Shown in pieces: positions 34,350-42,445 of a stretch of 64,000 bases of DNA. This stretch comes from CAVXEF01 sp963827315 (GTDB lineage: Bacteria > Planctomycetota > Phycisphaerae > Sedimentisphaerales > Anaerobacaceae), in the NCBI GenBank assembly GCA_963827315.1, contig CAWHAL010000001.1, forward strand, positions 434,001 to 498,000, given 5' to 3'. The position numbers and the translations under genes were made by a program. The first letter of the stretch is position 1, and each line of letters opens with the position of its first letter. The notes under the pieces are model-generated. The model ran no database searches, had not been told where the DNA came from, and saw only the letters and a list, made by a program, of their open reading frames with translations.

Positions 34350-35267
34350 TTATTCCTCAAACAAGATTTCTGTTCCGGGAATTTTTCCAAAGATTTCATC
34401 TGATAATTCAACCAGCTCTATATCTTTGAAAATGCTTCTGTAGAATTTATCATCTACGAAATGTCTCCACCTTTCTAACACCTTCATTTCTCCTGCTTTT
34501 CTGCAAAACTCCTGTCCATCAAATGAACTACCAGTCCCCACCGATACAACTTTTTCAATGCCCCTGTCCGTAAAGGGAATTTCCAGTTTATTTGCCAAGT
34601 CCCTACGATAATCCACACTTGAAAACCAGGAGTTATAACTAATCGTAACCAGATTATTCTTAAGATGGTTGGTTTTTCGTAAGTATTCCTTTGCATAATC
34701 CTTCCACAAGTTTACCAATCCGGGTATTTTGCGTTGTACATCAGGTCTTTCATTAAATTTAGCTCTTAATCTTAATCTACTTGCAAACAAATTGAACGGG
34801 TCCCTCAGTACCAAAAGGTCGTATCGTTTCAAACTTTTGCCAATCCATGTTTCACGATTTACCTCAAAATCCTCGGCAATAACCTCCTGCAAAGGAGCAT
34901 CTTCATAACTATATATCAAACAATCCTTTTTTCTGAACAGCTGTCTTTGCTCCCATTTCTTATTTACCATAAAATTATTGAAGAATATTGTGTAGCCCTC
35001 ACCGCCACTATAACCTGTCACAAATGGATTTGTTTTAGGCTGAGCCGAGTTAAGCAGACACACTCTTTTTCCCGGAAACTGAAGTCCAATCCAGTTAATA
35101 ATAGGATGATTACCGCTCCTGGACATACCGACTACCCGCATTTCAACATTGTTGACGGGACCGTCAATGGGCTTCATAAAACAATACTCAAAATCACTTT
35201 GCAGTTTCGCAGGCAGCTGCGCAAGTAAATTTTTGACCCGTTCCCCTGACGTGCTCAACTTTTTCAC
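34350..35267 (-). CDS. P-loop sulfotransferase-like protein
   Basis: 305 residues. The 5'-phosphosulfate loop is VEMRVVGMSRSGNHPIINWI (about residues 41-60), in which SRSGNHP replaces the usual PKSGTTW. The 3'-phosphate loop is DLLVLRDPFNLFASRLRLR (about 151-169), with the conserved RDP and a following serine. The middle contains LYSYEDAP-like LIYSYEDAPLQEVIAEDF. This fits PAPS-dependent sulfotransferases that modify glycans. It is consistent with the adenylylsulfate kinase gene 25 kb upstream on the same strand. A 170-nt gap upstream of it and one of 55 nt to the next gene hold nothing recognisable. Confidence 0.72.
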   Translation of the reverse strand: MKKLSTSGERVKNLLAQLPAKLQSDFEYCFMKPIDGPVNNVEMRVVGMSRSGNHPIINWIGLQFPGKRVCLLNSAQPKTNPFVTGYSGGEGYTIFFNNFMVNKKWEQRQLFRKKDCLIYSYEDAPLQEVIAEDFEVNRETWIGKSLKRYDLLVLRDPFNLFASRLRLRAKFNERPDVQRKIPGLVNLWKDYAKEYLRKTNHLKNNLVTISYNSWFSSVDYRRDLANKLEIPFTDRGIEKVVSVGTGSSFDGQEFCRKAGEMKVLERWRHFVDDKFYRSIFKDIELVELSDEIFGKIPGTEILFEE

Positions 35268-35322
35268 AATTCGTCGGTAGATTTGAGAAACCCTATTACC
35301 GCAACAACAACTTAGATGCCTT

Positions 35323-36204
35323 TTACTTTACAACTTCAATTAATACCACTGCCCGTGCTGCAGCAGCATTATCAGAATCTATTGATTTCGCAGTGTATAT
35401 ATTAAAATACTCTACGTCCCGACATTCCTTCTCTGTACTGATATTCCAACCATTGTGAGCATATTTATAGAATGAGGTCGAGACGCTCTCACATGCCTTA
35501 AACTCTTCAAGCAAATCTCTCAGCATAGAACTATCAAACTGTTCAGCAAACGGCGAGCCATTCCATTCAATCAACTGATGTTTTCCAAACCCAACGGATG
35601 CCAAAAATTTGCCGCCCGGCCTGAGGACCCTGATGAGCTCCTGTACCGCCCGCTTGGCATCTAAACCAACTTTTTCACAGGTAGCGTCCCCTGTATACAT
35701 TCGATTATCCATTCCGACATGCTCTAAAGTCGAAATTGAAATAATCTCATCAAACCAGTTATCCCTGAAAGGTAATTGTCGCAAATCACCATAGCAATAG
35801 GAAATTCCTTTTCTCCAAAAAGCATTTCCCTCCGGTGCAAGCGTAAAAATCGTTATGACTTTTTCTGAAAAGATTGAATTACTAATAATTTGGGGGAAAT
35901 TCAAAACAGAACCAGCATCCAATAACCTGCCTGTCTTGTTAGAAAGTCGGGACAAAACCCATGGATATTCAATAACCCTTTCATCGTAGCCGTACCCATA
36001 TCCGTGTGGAAGTGGGTCTAAAGCTTGAAACTTCGCAAGCATATCAAAATCATTCAAAACCGAATGTATAAAATTAAACTTGCTCAATTTATATCCCCGA
36101 GACCAGGGTTTCCGGCCTTCCCTGATGTAAGCTTGAATATCAGCCTTTTGTTTTTTTCGGATAAGGTATTGTTTGACAGCTGACGTTAATCTATTGACCG
36201 GCAT
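35323..36204 (-). CDS. SAM-dependent methyltransferase
   Basis: About 293 residues from ATG 36204 (MPVNRLTSAVKQYL); a GTG at 36231 opens the frame but lies within the upstream pseudogene. Core: LLDAGSVLNFPQIISNSIFSEKVITIFTLAPEG (motif I variant, about residue 100), ISYCYGDLRQLPFRDNWFDEIISISTLEHVGMDN in pieces, AVQELIRVLRPGGKFLASVGFG. The GDLRQLPF...STLEHVGMD combination is characteristic of a methyltransferase family found with FkbM-like genes in glycan loci. The C-terminus ends VLIEVVK. Acceptor unknown. Confidence 0.82.
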   Translation of the reverse strand: MPVNRLTSAVKQYLIRKKQKADIQAYIREGRKPWSRGYKLSKFNFIHSVLNDFDMLAKFQALDPLPHGYGYGYDERVIEYPWVLSRLSNKTGRLLDAGSVLNFPQIISNSIFSEKVITIFTLAPEGNAFWRKGISYCYGDLRQLPFRDNWFDEIISISTLEHVGMDNRMYTGDATCEKVGLDAKRAVQELIRVLRPGGKFLASVGFGKHQLIEWNGSPFAEQFDSSMLRDLLEEFKACESVSTSFYKYAHNGWNISTEKECRDVEYFNIYTAKSIDSDNAAAARAVVLIEVVK

Positions 36205-36670
36205 TGTGCACCCACCATAACATGCCCTCACGGATGATTCCGGTTGCCTGTATACCCAGCTTTCCAGCTGTTATTAGTGGCCGAATTTTTCCATTTGGTC
36301 GCGCGTGTAAGCAAACCTTCCATGGTCGTGTGGTTCTGTTGGATTTTCTGCTTCAGTCTCAGTTTCGGTAAAAGAAGCATAAAAGCAGCCGTCTTGACGT
36401 ATAAATTCACGCAGTTTTGTAAAACGGGTCTGGATGACTGGCGAAGGAAGATGGGTGAAGAAGGATTGAGCGAGTGCAAAATCAGGGCGGACATCAAACT
36501 TATGGAATTCGAAATTGCTCAATATGACAAATTGGGGTTTTTCAATTCATACAACCTGGTGCCGATTTCCTTTTCGATACCTAAGCGAATTAACCCCTCT
36601 TCCTTTTCAATTCCTATGTATTGCCTCTTTTTCTCTTCTCGATTTGACAGCTTTATCTGTAAATATCACC
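36186..36670 (-). pseudogene. Decayed SAM methyltransferase
   Basis: Fragments in three frames spell one methyltransferase without its N-terminus. First, QYIGIEKEEGLIRLGIEKEI and TRLYELKNP; a shift at the AAAACCCC run near 36536-36545; then PQFVILSNFEFHKFDVRPDF, ALAQSFFTHLPSPVIQTRFTKL and REFIRQDGCFYASFTETETE; a second shift near 36275 after KFGH; then NNSWKAGYTGNRNHP, a TGA in place of an arginine codon, and GHVMVGAQC. The FALAQSFFTHLP and FYASFTETET blocks are diagnostic of a glycan-locus methyltransferase family. At least two frameshifts and one stop make it non-functional. Its end overlaps the start of the next methyltransferase. Confidence 0.72.
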
Positions 36671-36688
36671 CTGGATATAGATATAGAT

Positions 36689-37771
36689 TCAACAATTCTG
36701 TGACAAGGCGTAATCATTGCCGAGAGCTCTGATTTCCTGTATCGCACCAACACCATGAAGCTTTATACTCGAAATTTCCTCACCTTTATGGTTAAGAAAC
36801 CAAATCATCCCACTTAATCGCGCTGAAGTACGCTCCCCACGGGGCGCAATTTCTGAGCCACCAACAACGATATATTTATCAGTAATTGAAATTCCACGAG
36901 TTATATAACCCTGTCTTTGAAACAAAACCTCATCCCCCCAGATTAATGAATGATTACTTTCAGAATCACAATACATAAACTTGTCCTTGTATAAAACGAT
37001 ATTATGGGCACCATGGGCGTCTGTTTGAATTATATTCTCTGTAGAAAGACTGTGCCTACTGAGTACATATATTTCTGAATTCCTACCCGTCTCGGTGGTA
37101 TAATTATGTGCGAGCAGATATATCTTATCGTCTTTAATGTATATAGAATTGAAATGACAATAATTGCTTGACGCATTATTTTTTACTTTACCGTTTGGGT
37201 GGTGACTTGTAATTTTCCGGGTGTTCAAATCAAACTCTATAATACCATTATTGTACGTATCTGCAATATAAAGAACTCCAGAGTAATGGTCAATTTGGTG
37301 AACCCCTCCACTCAGGTCTTTACACAAAATGTCGAAGTTGGTATATCCCGGTACACCATTACTAAAACACAATTCAAAAGAAATTAATCGGCCGTATTTT
37401 GCCATCCGCTGAAAGACAAAGTACCGATTGCCGATTCGTGAAATTCCATAAGTCACTCCACCAAGTAACCGAACTATGTGATTTTTGCTGATTACAAGAA
37501 TCCCTGAAGCGGTACCAACAATGAAATCCTCATCAATAGAAATGTCATCTTGCCCAGATGTGATTATTCCTCCTCGTAGCGGCAGTGATACCGCTTCAAA
37601 CACATCATTCTCTGCCTGAATATGAATAGACTTTATTCTATCATTCATAAGAAGATCTATAAAGGTCTTAAAAAAATTATATATAATTGCTGCTATTGTA
37701 TACTTTATTCCCTTCTGTTTAAGTAAAACAAATAGCTTAATCACTTTGTTTCTAAGGGTTATTATTTTCAT
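36689..37771 (-). CDS. Hypothetical beta-propeller-like protein
   Basis: About 360 residues from ATG 37771 (a GTG four codons earlier is possible). No signal peptide or catalytic motif is evident. The N-terminal 45 residues are basic and hydrophobic (LRNKVIKLFVLLKQKG; IIYNFFKTFIDLLM), perhaps a membrane-associated region. The rest alternates short beta strands with turns: VGTASGILVISKNHIVRLLGG, GGVHQIDHYSGVLYIADTYNNG, CHFNSIYIKDDKIYLLAHNY, GAHNIVLYKDKFMYCDSESN, ISITDKYIVVGGSE. This is the pattern of a six- or seven-bladed propeller, with DTYNNGIIEFDL like NHL-type blades. Low-GC and without known relatives recalled; a glycan-binding or sugar-modifying role is guesswork. Confidence 0.6.
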   Translation of the reverse strand: MKIITLRNKVIKLFVLLKQKGIKYTIAAIIYNFFKTFIDLLMNDRIKSIHIQAENDVFEAVSLPLRGGIITSGQDDISIDEDFIVGTASGILVISKNHIVRLLGGVTYGISRIGNRYFVFQRMAKYGRLISFELCFSNGVPGYTNFDILCKDLSGGVHQIDHYSGVLYIADTYNNGIIEFDLNTRKITSHHPNGKVKNNASSNYCHFNSIYIKDDKIYLLAHNYTTETGRNSEIYVLSRHSLSTENIIQTDAHGAHNIVLYKDKFMYCDSESNHSLIWGDEVLFQRQGYITRGISITDKYIVVGGSEIAPRGERTSARLSGMIWFLNHKGEEISSIKLHGVGAIQEIRALGNDYALSQNC

Positions 37772-37811
37772 CTTTTTATGCACTAACTTTTGTCTTAACC
37801 ATATAAACTTA

Positions 37812-38390
37812 CTACTGAAATATCGTCAGATTCTTACTAAAATATCGCAGAGTACTTATAATTGATTCAGCAATTTCGTTTACGTCTTCTTTTCTGTGTG
37901 CTGTGGACAAGAAAATAATTCTGTTACTGCTGACATAAACGCCCTTTTCAAGAAGAAGATAGAGATAAAACTGTTTCTGAAGGGCGTCGTCCGATTCATA
38001 CCGGTCCCGAGTCCTCCGTGACTTGATGGGCTTATCCGTAAATATCATCCGTGACATTGAGCCGATACCGGTCATTCTCACAGGAACCCGATTCGCCGCA
38101 CAAAACTCGTTAATGGCATTTCTGATGTACCGGCCACTTTCATTGAGATGCGTATAAACCGTTCCCCTGTTTTCAATCAAATGTTGCAGCACTATTTTAG
38201 CAACATGCATAACCAATGGATTTGCCGAAAATGTTCCACCCATAAACACAGGCTTTTTATGTTCATCACCCCGGATAACCCTCATAACATCATCTCGGCC
38301 AGCAACAAGCCCTATCGGCGATCCCCCTCCAAGTGTTTTCCCGTAAGCGGCTATATCCGCTTCAACTGCGTAGTATTCCTAACAGCCACC
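37812..38390 (-). pseudogene. C-terminal duplicate of the class III aminotransferase
   Basis: The frame reads GGC, then a TAG where the intact gene has CAG (GGCQEYYG), then EYYAVEADIAAYGKTLGGGSP and on to the end TLRYFSKNLTIFQ. It is collinear with the last half of the aminotransferase at 39063-40457: GDEHKKPVFMGGTFSANPLV here, GNDHKKPVFMGGTFSANPLV there. The catalytic lysine (AAYGK) is inside the fragment, but the N-terminal half is missing. An ATG at 38285 could give a 157-residue product. Differences are spread along the whole length, so the duplication is not recent. Confidence 0.8.
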
Positions 38391-38410
38391 AGAAAGGAAA
38401 GCATCCGTAC

Positions 38411-39100
38411 TTAGCATCTCTTCATCAGGACTAAAATACCATCATCATGTAAAAACTTGCCGGAATAGTCTACTTCTGCTTTAATAATTTTGTATTTACC
38501 AAAATAATTTAAACAAACATACCTCAACAATCCATCGAATCCATCTATAATTTCTGTTCCGTATTTTTGCTCTTTTAAAAAGGCATTTACAAAAATAAGA
38601 AAGCCATCATTCTTTAATAAACTATCAATATTCGTAAAAACCTGAGGAAGTTTTTCTAAAATATACCATAATATTTGACTCATTATTACAATATAATACT
38701 TATTCTCAACTTTCAAATGCTCTGAACATATGTCCCCAACAATAAACTCCAGCAACGGGAATAGGCTTTTGGCCTTTTCGATTGCCGTCGGACTAATGTC
38801 CATTCCTGCTACCTTTATATTAGCAGGAAGCCCCACATCCAATTTTGATAGAACATAGCCTAGGCCACACCCAACTTCCAGAATATCAATGCTTTTTTCT
38901 TCTGAGTTCACAAGCGAGCTAATTATATTGAGAAGATTTGATCTGGAAAAAGCGTAATACTCATTAAGTCTACTATCAGTTCCTTCCTGTCCCCAGGGGT
39001 CACTTTCATTTTTGTAAAAGGCTTCGAAATCTCCTACAAAATGCATTTTGCCTTTTTCTTCTTTAAATACATAATCCTTTGACACTTTTTCTTCTTCCAT
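38411..39100 (-). CDS. SAM-dependent methyltransferase
   Basis: 229 residues from ATG 39100, which has GAGAGGGG upstream; the open frame reaches 39169 inside the aminotransferase gene. Core: IDILEVGCGLGYVLSKLDVGL (about residue 75), VAGMDISPTAIEKAKSLF, EFIVGDICSEHLKV, YIVIMSQILWYILEKLPQVF and LLKNDGFLIFVNAF. It closely follows the pattern of NodS-like or Methyltransf_23 enzymes. It sits between the intact aminotransferase and its truncated copy, overlaps the former by 38 nt, and is A+T-rich. It may methylate an amino group made by the aminotransferase; that is inference. Confidence 0.84.
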   Translation of the reverse strand: MEEEKVSKDYVFKEEKGKMHFVGDFEAFYKNESDPWGQEGTDSRLNEYYAFSRSNLLNIISSLVNSEEKSIDILEVGCGLGYVLSKLDVGLPANIKVAGMDISPTAIEKAKSLFPLLEFIVGDICSEHLKVENKYYIVIMSQILWYILEKLPQVFTNIDSLLKNDGFLIFVNAFLKEQKYGTEIIDGFDGLLRYVCLNYFGKYKIIKAEVDYSGKFLHDDGILVLMKRC

Positions 39101-40457
39101 AAACCCCTCTCTTAAAAACGTCAAAATGTTTACTAAAGTATTCCAGAGTCTCGACAATAGAATGTGCAATTTTTTCTATATGCTCTTTTTCATGCGCCGT
39201 GGACAAAAAAATAATTCGGTTGCCACTTACATGAACCCCCTTCTCAAAACGAAGATAAGAATAAAACAGCTTTTGCAAGGTATCATCTATTTCGTATCTA
39301 TCCCGATCTCTCCGCGACTTTATGGCCTTATCTGTAAATATCATTCGCGACATTGAGCCAATACCCATCATCCTTACAGGAATTTGGTTTGACACACAGA
39401 ACTCATTAACACTGTTCCTGATATATTGGCTATTTTCATTAAGGTAATTATAGATGCGATCTCTGTTTTCAATCAAATGTTGCAACACTGTTCTGGCTAC
39501 GCGTATAACCAACGGGTTTGCTGAGAAGGTCCCACCCATAAATACCGGCTTTTTATGGTCATTACCTTTGACTACATCCATTACTTTTTTAGTACCGGCA
39601 ACAAGCCCTATCGGCAAGCCTCCTCCAAGCGTTTTCCCGTAAGCGGCTATATCCGCTTTTACCCCGTAATATTCCTGACAGCCGCCCAAAGCAATTCTAA
39701 AGCCAGTGATGATTTCATCAAAACATAACAGGATATCATATTTTAATGTCACTTCACGTAGCTTCTGCAAAAACCCGCCAACATCGTCCCTCGGATTAGA
39801 CCCCTGAGATGGTTCTATGATGACCATTGCCAGCTCATCTCTATGCTTTTCTATCAACTCAAAGGTTGCGTCGCTGTTATATGGCAGCATCAAAGTCATA
39901 TCCATAATCTCCTGCGGCACCCCCGCAGATTTGAACATAAGTGCAGGCCGATTTTCATCTGATGTACAATCCTCTTCGAACAGCAGCATATCATTGCCGC
40001 CGTGCCATCCGCCGCTGAGCATGGCAATTTTCTTCCTGCCTGTATAGGCCCTGGCTATCCGGGTTGTGCGAATTGTAGCCTCCGTACCTGAGTTACAAAA
40101 AACAAAGCCGTAAAAATGCGGAAGGACATCCGAAAGAAGCTCTCCCACTTCGTATGTGTATCTGTTGGGAAGTATATACAACGTGCCCTCAGCCGCCTGC
40201 TTTTGGATTTCTCCGACAATCAGCGGATGTGCGTGGCCGAGAATATGAGTGCCGGCACCAAGTGCCGTGTCAATATAAACGTTGCCGCTGCGATCCTCTA
40301 AAAAACACCCATACGCCTTGTTGACGTGCAGCTTGCTCTTCTCGTAGCCGGCATTCAAAACGGCAAATCTGTGGTGTATGTGCGGTTCTTCGGTTGTAAA
40401 AAGGTTTCTTTTCTCCACCTCCCTGCACATCCGTTCCATGAAAGCGGCTGGGTTCAT
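39063..40457 (-). CDS. Class III PLP aminotransferase (glutamate-1-semialdehyde aminomutase-like)
   Basis: 464 residues. PLP-binding signatures: FVFCNSGTEATIRTTRIARAY (about residue 120), LSGGWHGGNDMLL, IIEPSQGSNPRD, LLCFDEIITGFRIALGG and the lysine in IAAYGKTLGGGLPIGLVAG (about residue 290). The architecture matches GSA aminomutases and 2,2-dialkylglycine-type enzymes, but here the partners are sugar genes, so it probably aminates a sugar or a Kdo/nonulosonate-like keto compound. It overlaps the radical SAM gene upstream by 4 nt (ATGA) and the methyltransferase downstream by 38 nt. It has a second truncated copy at 37812-38390. Confidence 0.9.
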   Translation of the reverse strand: MNPAAFMERMCREVEKRNLFTTEEPHIHHRFAVLNAGYEKSKLHVNKAYGCFLEDRSGNVYIDTALGAGTHILGHAHPLIVGEIQKQAAEGTLYILPNRYTYEVGELLSDVLPHFYGFVFCNSGTEATIRTTRIARAYTGRKKIAMLSGGWHGGNDMLLFEEDCTSDENRPALMFKSAGVPQEIMDMTLMLPYNSDATFELIEKHRDELAMVIIEPSQGSNPRDDVGGFLQKLREVTLKYDILLCFDEIITGFRIALGGCQEYYGVKADIAAYGKTLGGGLPIGLVAGTKKVMDVVKGNDHKKPVFMGGTFSANPLVIRVARTVLQHLIENRDRIYNYLNENSQYIRNSVNEFCVSNQIPVRMMGIGSMSRMIFTDKAIKSRRDRDRYEIDDTLQKLFYSYLRFEKGVHVSGNRIIFLSTAHEKEHIEKIAHSIVETLEYFSKHFDVFKRGVYGRRKSVKGLCI

Positions 40458-41359
40458 TCAGACCCCTTGCTCTTGTAAAGATTGTCCCAAGCCTCAAGGT
40501 GTTTTCGCCCATGCAAAGTGCCGTTAACATTACAGCGGTCACACGGATATAGACCTCTGCAGCCTCTACCTAAAACTTTCCTGTACCTGCTGATGTTTCC
40601 CGACTTCCATATATCCAAAAGAGACTGGGCATAAAGATTTCCAAATTTAATCTTTTTATTGAAATCCTGCACACAGAGCAGAACATCCCCGTTCCAGTCG
40701 ATCTGCAGCGAGTAATGTGTATAATAACACGGCCTATTTTCTTCGAAAGCCGTCTGATGACCCTCCGTTACCGACCCAGCGCGATTTGTTAATTTTACGC
40801 CGTAGTCCTCTTCAACACCATACCATCTATCCCTGAGCACATACTGTTCGCTGCTCAAACCTGCTTCTGCGAACATTTTCTTAAACTTATCAACCTGATG
40901 CGGCCCGTCGTACATGCTTACAAGAAGCACTCCGAGACCGGCGGCAAAAAGCTCTTTCACAAGTTCTACACTCAGCTTATCTCCACATGTGACCAGCTCG
41001 GTATGAATATCGCTGCCGAACACCCTGACCAGACTCACTATGTCATTATGAAGCAGCGGTTCACCGTGCCCGGAAAATATAACGCCTCCACGAAACTTTA
41101 AGCTTCTTAACTCATCGGCTATCTTCTTTGCGAGCGCAACCTCCATATGTAGATTCTGATTCGGATATTCAGCGGGGTCCATCCTCGGGCAAAACTCACA
41201 TTTGCGATTGCACAACTCGGTAGGATTTATGTCTATCCAGCTAAACAAGGGCACGCCATCCGCCGTCTGTACCTGGTCAATGTAACGTGACTTGCGCCTG
41301 ATGTTCTTCATTATCGTCTGTTCAAAAATCTCTTCTTTTGTTTTCGTATCTTTATTCAT
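40454..41359 (-). CDS. Radical SAM / SPASM protein, copy 1
   Basis: 301 residues. Radical SAM motif ELCNRKCEFCPR (CxxxCxxC, about residues 46-53), then GVIFSGHGEPLLHNDI, TCGDKLSVELVKELF and VSMYDGPHQVDKF. A C-terminal cysteine-rich SPASM-like region has CVQDFNKKIKFGNLY, GCRGLYPCDRCNVNGTLHG. The overall design is that of twitch/SPASM enzymes that act on sugars or peptides using an auxiliary cluster. It is a paralogue of the protein at 43437-44330: both have VSMYDGP, an LT/IN-NRAGSV/NRGGSV block and the final C-x2-C-x-NGTL/DGTL block. It is followed immediately by the aminotransferase. Substrate unknown; AdoMet carbon-radical chemistry on a sugar is inferred. Confidence 0.87.
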   Translation of the reverse strand: MNKDTKTKEEIFEQTIMKNIRRKSRYIDQVQTADGVPLFSWIDINPTELCNRKCEFCPRMDPAEYPNQNLHMEVALAKKIADELRSLKFRGGVIFSGHGEPLLHNDIVSLVRVFGSDIHTELVTCGDKLSVELVKELFAAGLGVLLVSMYDGPHQVDKFKKMFAEAGLSSEQYVLRDRWYGVEEDYGVKLTNRAGSVTEGHQTAFEENRPCYYTHYSLQIDWNGDVLLCVQDFNKKIKFGNLYAQSLLDIWKSGNISRYRKVLGRGCRGLYPCDRCNVNGTLHGRKHLEAWDNLYKSKGSE

Positions 41360-41401
41360 TTACCACCACCCAATGAGATTTAGACAGCGTGAATAAATAC
41401 T

Positions 41402-42445
41402 TCAGCCTTTTGGAGTGCAGACCAGTGAGATTGGCAGCAAGCCGACAAACTTCTCTTTCTCATCACACACAAGCAGGGTGACAATTTCCTGCTTATTGAA
41501 TATTTTCTCGGCTTCGTAGAGTTTCAGGTTTTTACTAATCGTTCGTGGATGTTTTGTCATGATATCTCTTGCCTTGAGCATCAGTATATTTTCATGTTTG
41601 GTCAATGCCCTTCGCAGGTCTCCATCAGTAATTATGCCGATCACGCGCTCTTGCTCGTTAACAACCACACCTGTTCCCCATCGGCCGGAGGTCATAACCT
41701 GAATCACCTCTTTCATATCAGAATCTTCCGTGATGACTGGCAGATTACTCTTGACCATGACATCCTCTACCCGCATTAACAGCATTCTTCCGACGTTTCC
41801 TCCGGGATGAAATCGTGCATAATCTTCGGTCTTAAACCCTCTTTCTCTCATCAGAGCAACAGTAATCGCATCGCCCATTACCAAAGCAGCGGTGGTAGAA
41901 GTGGTCGGAGCTATTTTTAACGGACAGGCCTCCCTCTTGACACTCACATTCAAATGGCAATCTGAACTGTTCGCTATTGTGGAATTTGGGTTTCCCGTCA
42001 TCGAAATAATCCGGTTACCGTTGCTCTTTAAGAAGGGAATAATCTTTAATATTTCTTCAGTCTCTCCAGAATATGAAATCAGCAGCAGAATGTCCTCTTT
42101 CTTTATCATACCGAGGTCACCATGAAATGCTTCCGCAGGGTGCATAAAAAAGCTCGGTGTACCGGTTGAGGCAAGTGTGCATGATATTTTTCGGCCGACA
42201 ATGCCGGACTTACCCATCCCGCAGACAATTACTCTGCCCTCACAATTCAATATCGCCTTCACAACCTTCGGAAAAACATCATCAACCCGCTGTGAAAGCG
42301 CCGTTATTGCCTCAGCCTCTATCTCAAACACTTCCTTTGCATAGTGTACAAACCTGTCTTCAGACTTTTGCTGACGCAACTCTACCACTGCTTTTTTCGG
42401 CTTCGTTTCGGATGTCTGTCTGGTACCGGAAATTACGTTATCCAT
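41402..42445 (-). CDS. kpsF: KpsF/KdsD-type sugar isomerase (SIS + two CBS domains)
   Basis: 347 residues. SIS domain: GRVIVCGMGKSGIVGRKISCTLASTGTPSFFMHPAEAFHGDLGMI in pieces (about residues 65-115), ILLLISYSGETEEILKIIPFL. Two C-terminal CBS domains: VEDVMVKSNLPVITEDSDMKEVIQVMTSGRWGTGVVV and ARDIMTKHPRTISKNLKLYEAEKIFNKQEIVTLLV. The family interconverts ribulose-5-phosphate and arabinose-5-phosphate, the first step toward Kdo. It overlaps the Gfo/Idh/MocA gene upstream by 8 nt. The Kdo synthase and cytidylyltransferase are not next to it. It could serve a Kdo-like residue of this glycan. Confidence 0.92.
   Translation of the reverse strand: MDNVISGTRQTSETKPKKAVVELRQQKSEDRFVHYAKEVFEIEAEAITALSQRVDDVFPKVVKAILNCEGRVIVCGMGKSGIVGRKISCTLASTGTPSFFMHPAEAFHGDLGMIKKEDILLLISYSGETEEILKIIPFLKSNGNRIISMTGNPNSTIANSSDCHLNVSVKREACPLKIAPTTSTTAALVMGDAITVALMRERGFKTEDYARFHPGGNVGRMLLMRVEDVMVKSNLPVITEDSDMKEVIQVMTSGRWGTGVVVNEQERVIGIITDGDLRRALTKHENILMLKARDIMTKHPRTISKNLKLYEAEKIFNKQEIVTLLVCDEKEKFVGLLPISLVCTPKG

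Noticed and set aside
41402..42445. KpsF as proof of a complete Kdo pathway here
   Set aside because: No KdsA, KdsB or KdsC gene is in the window, so only the isomerase step can be supported.
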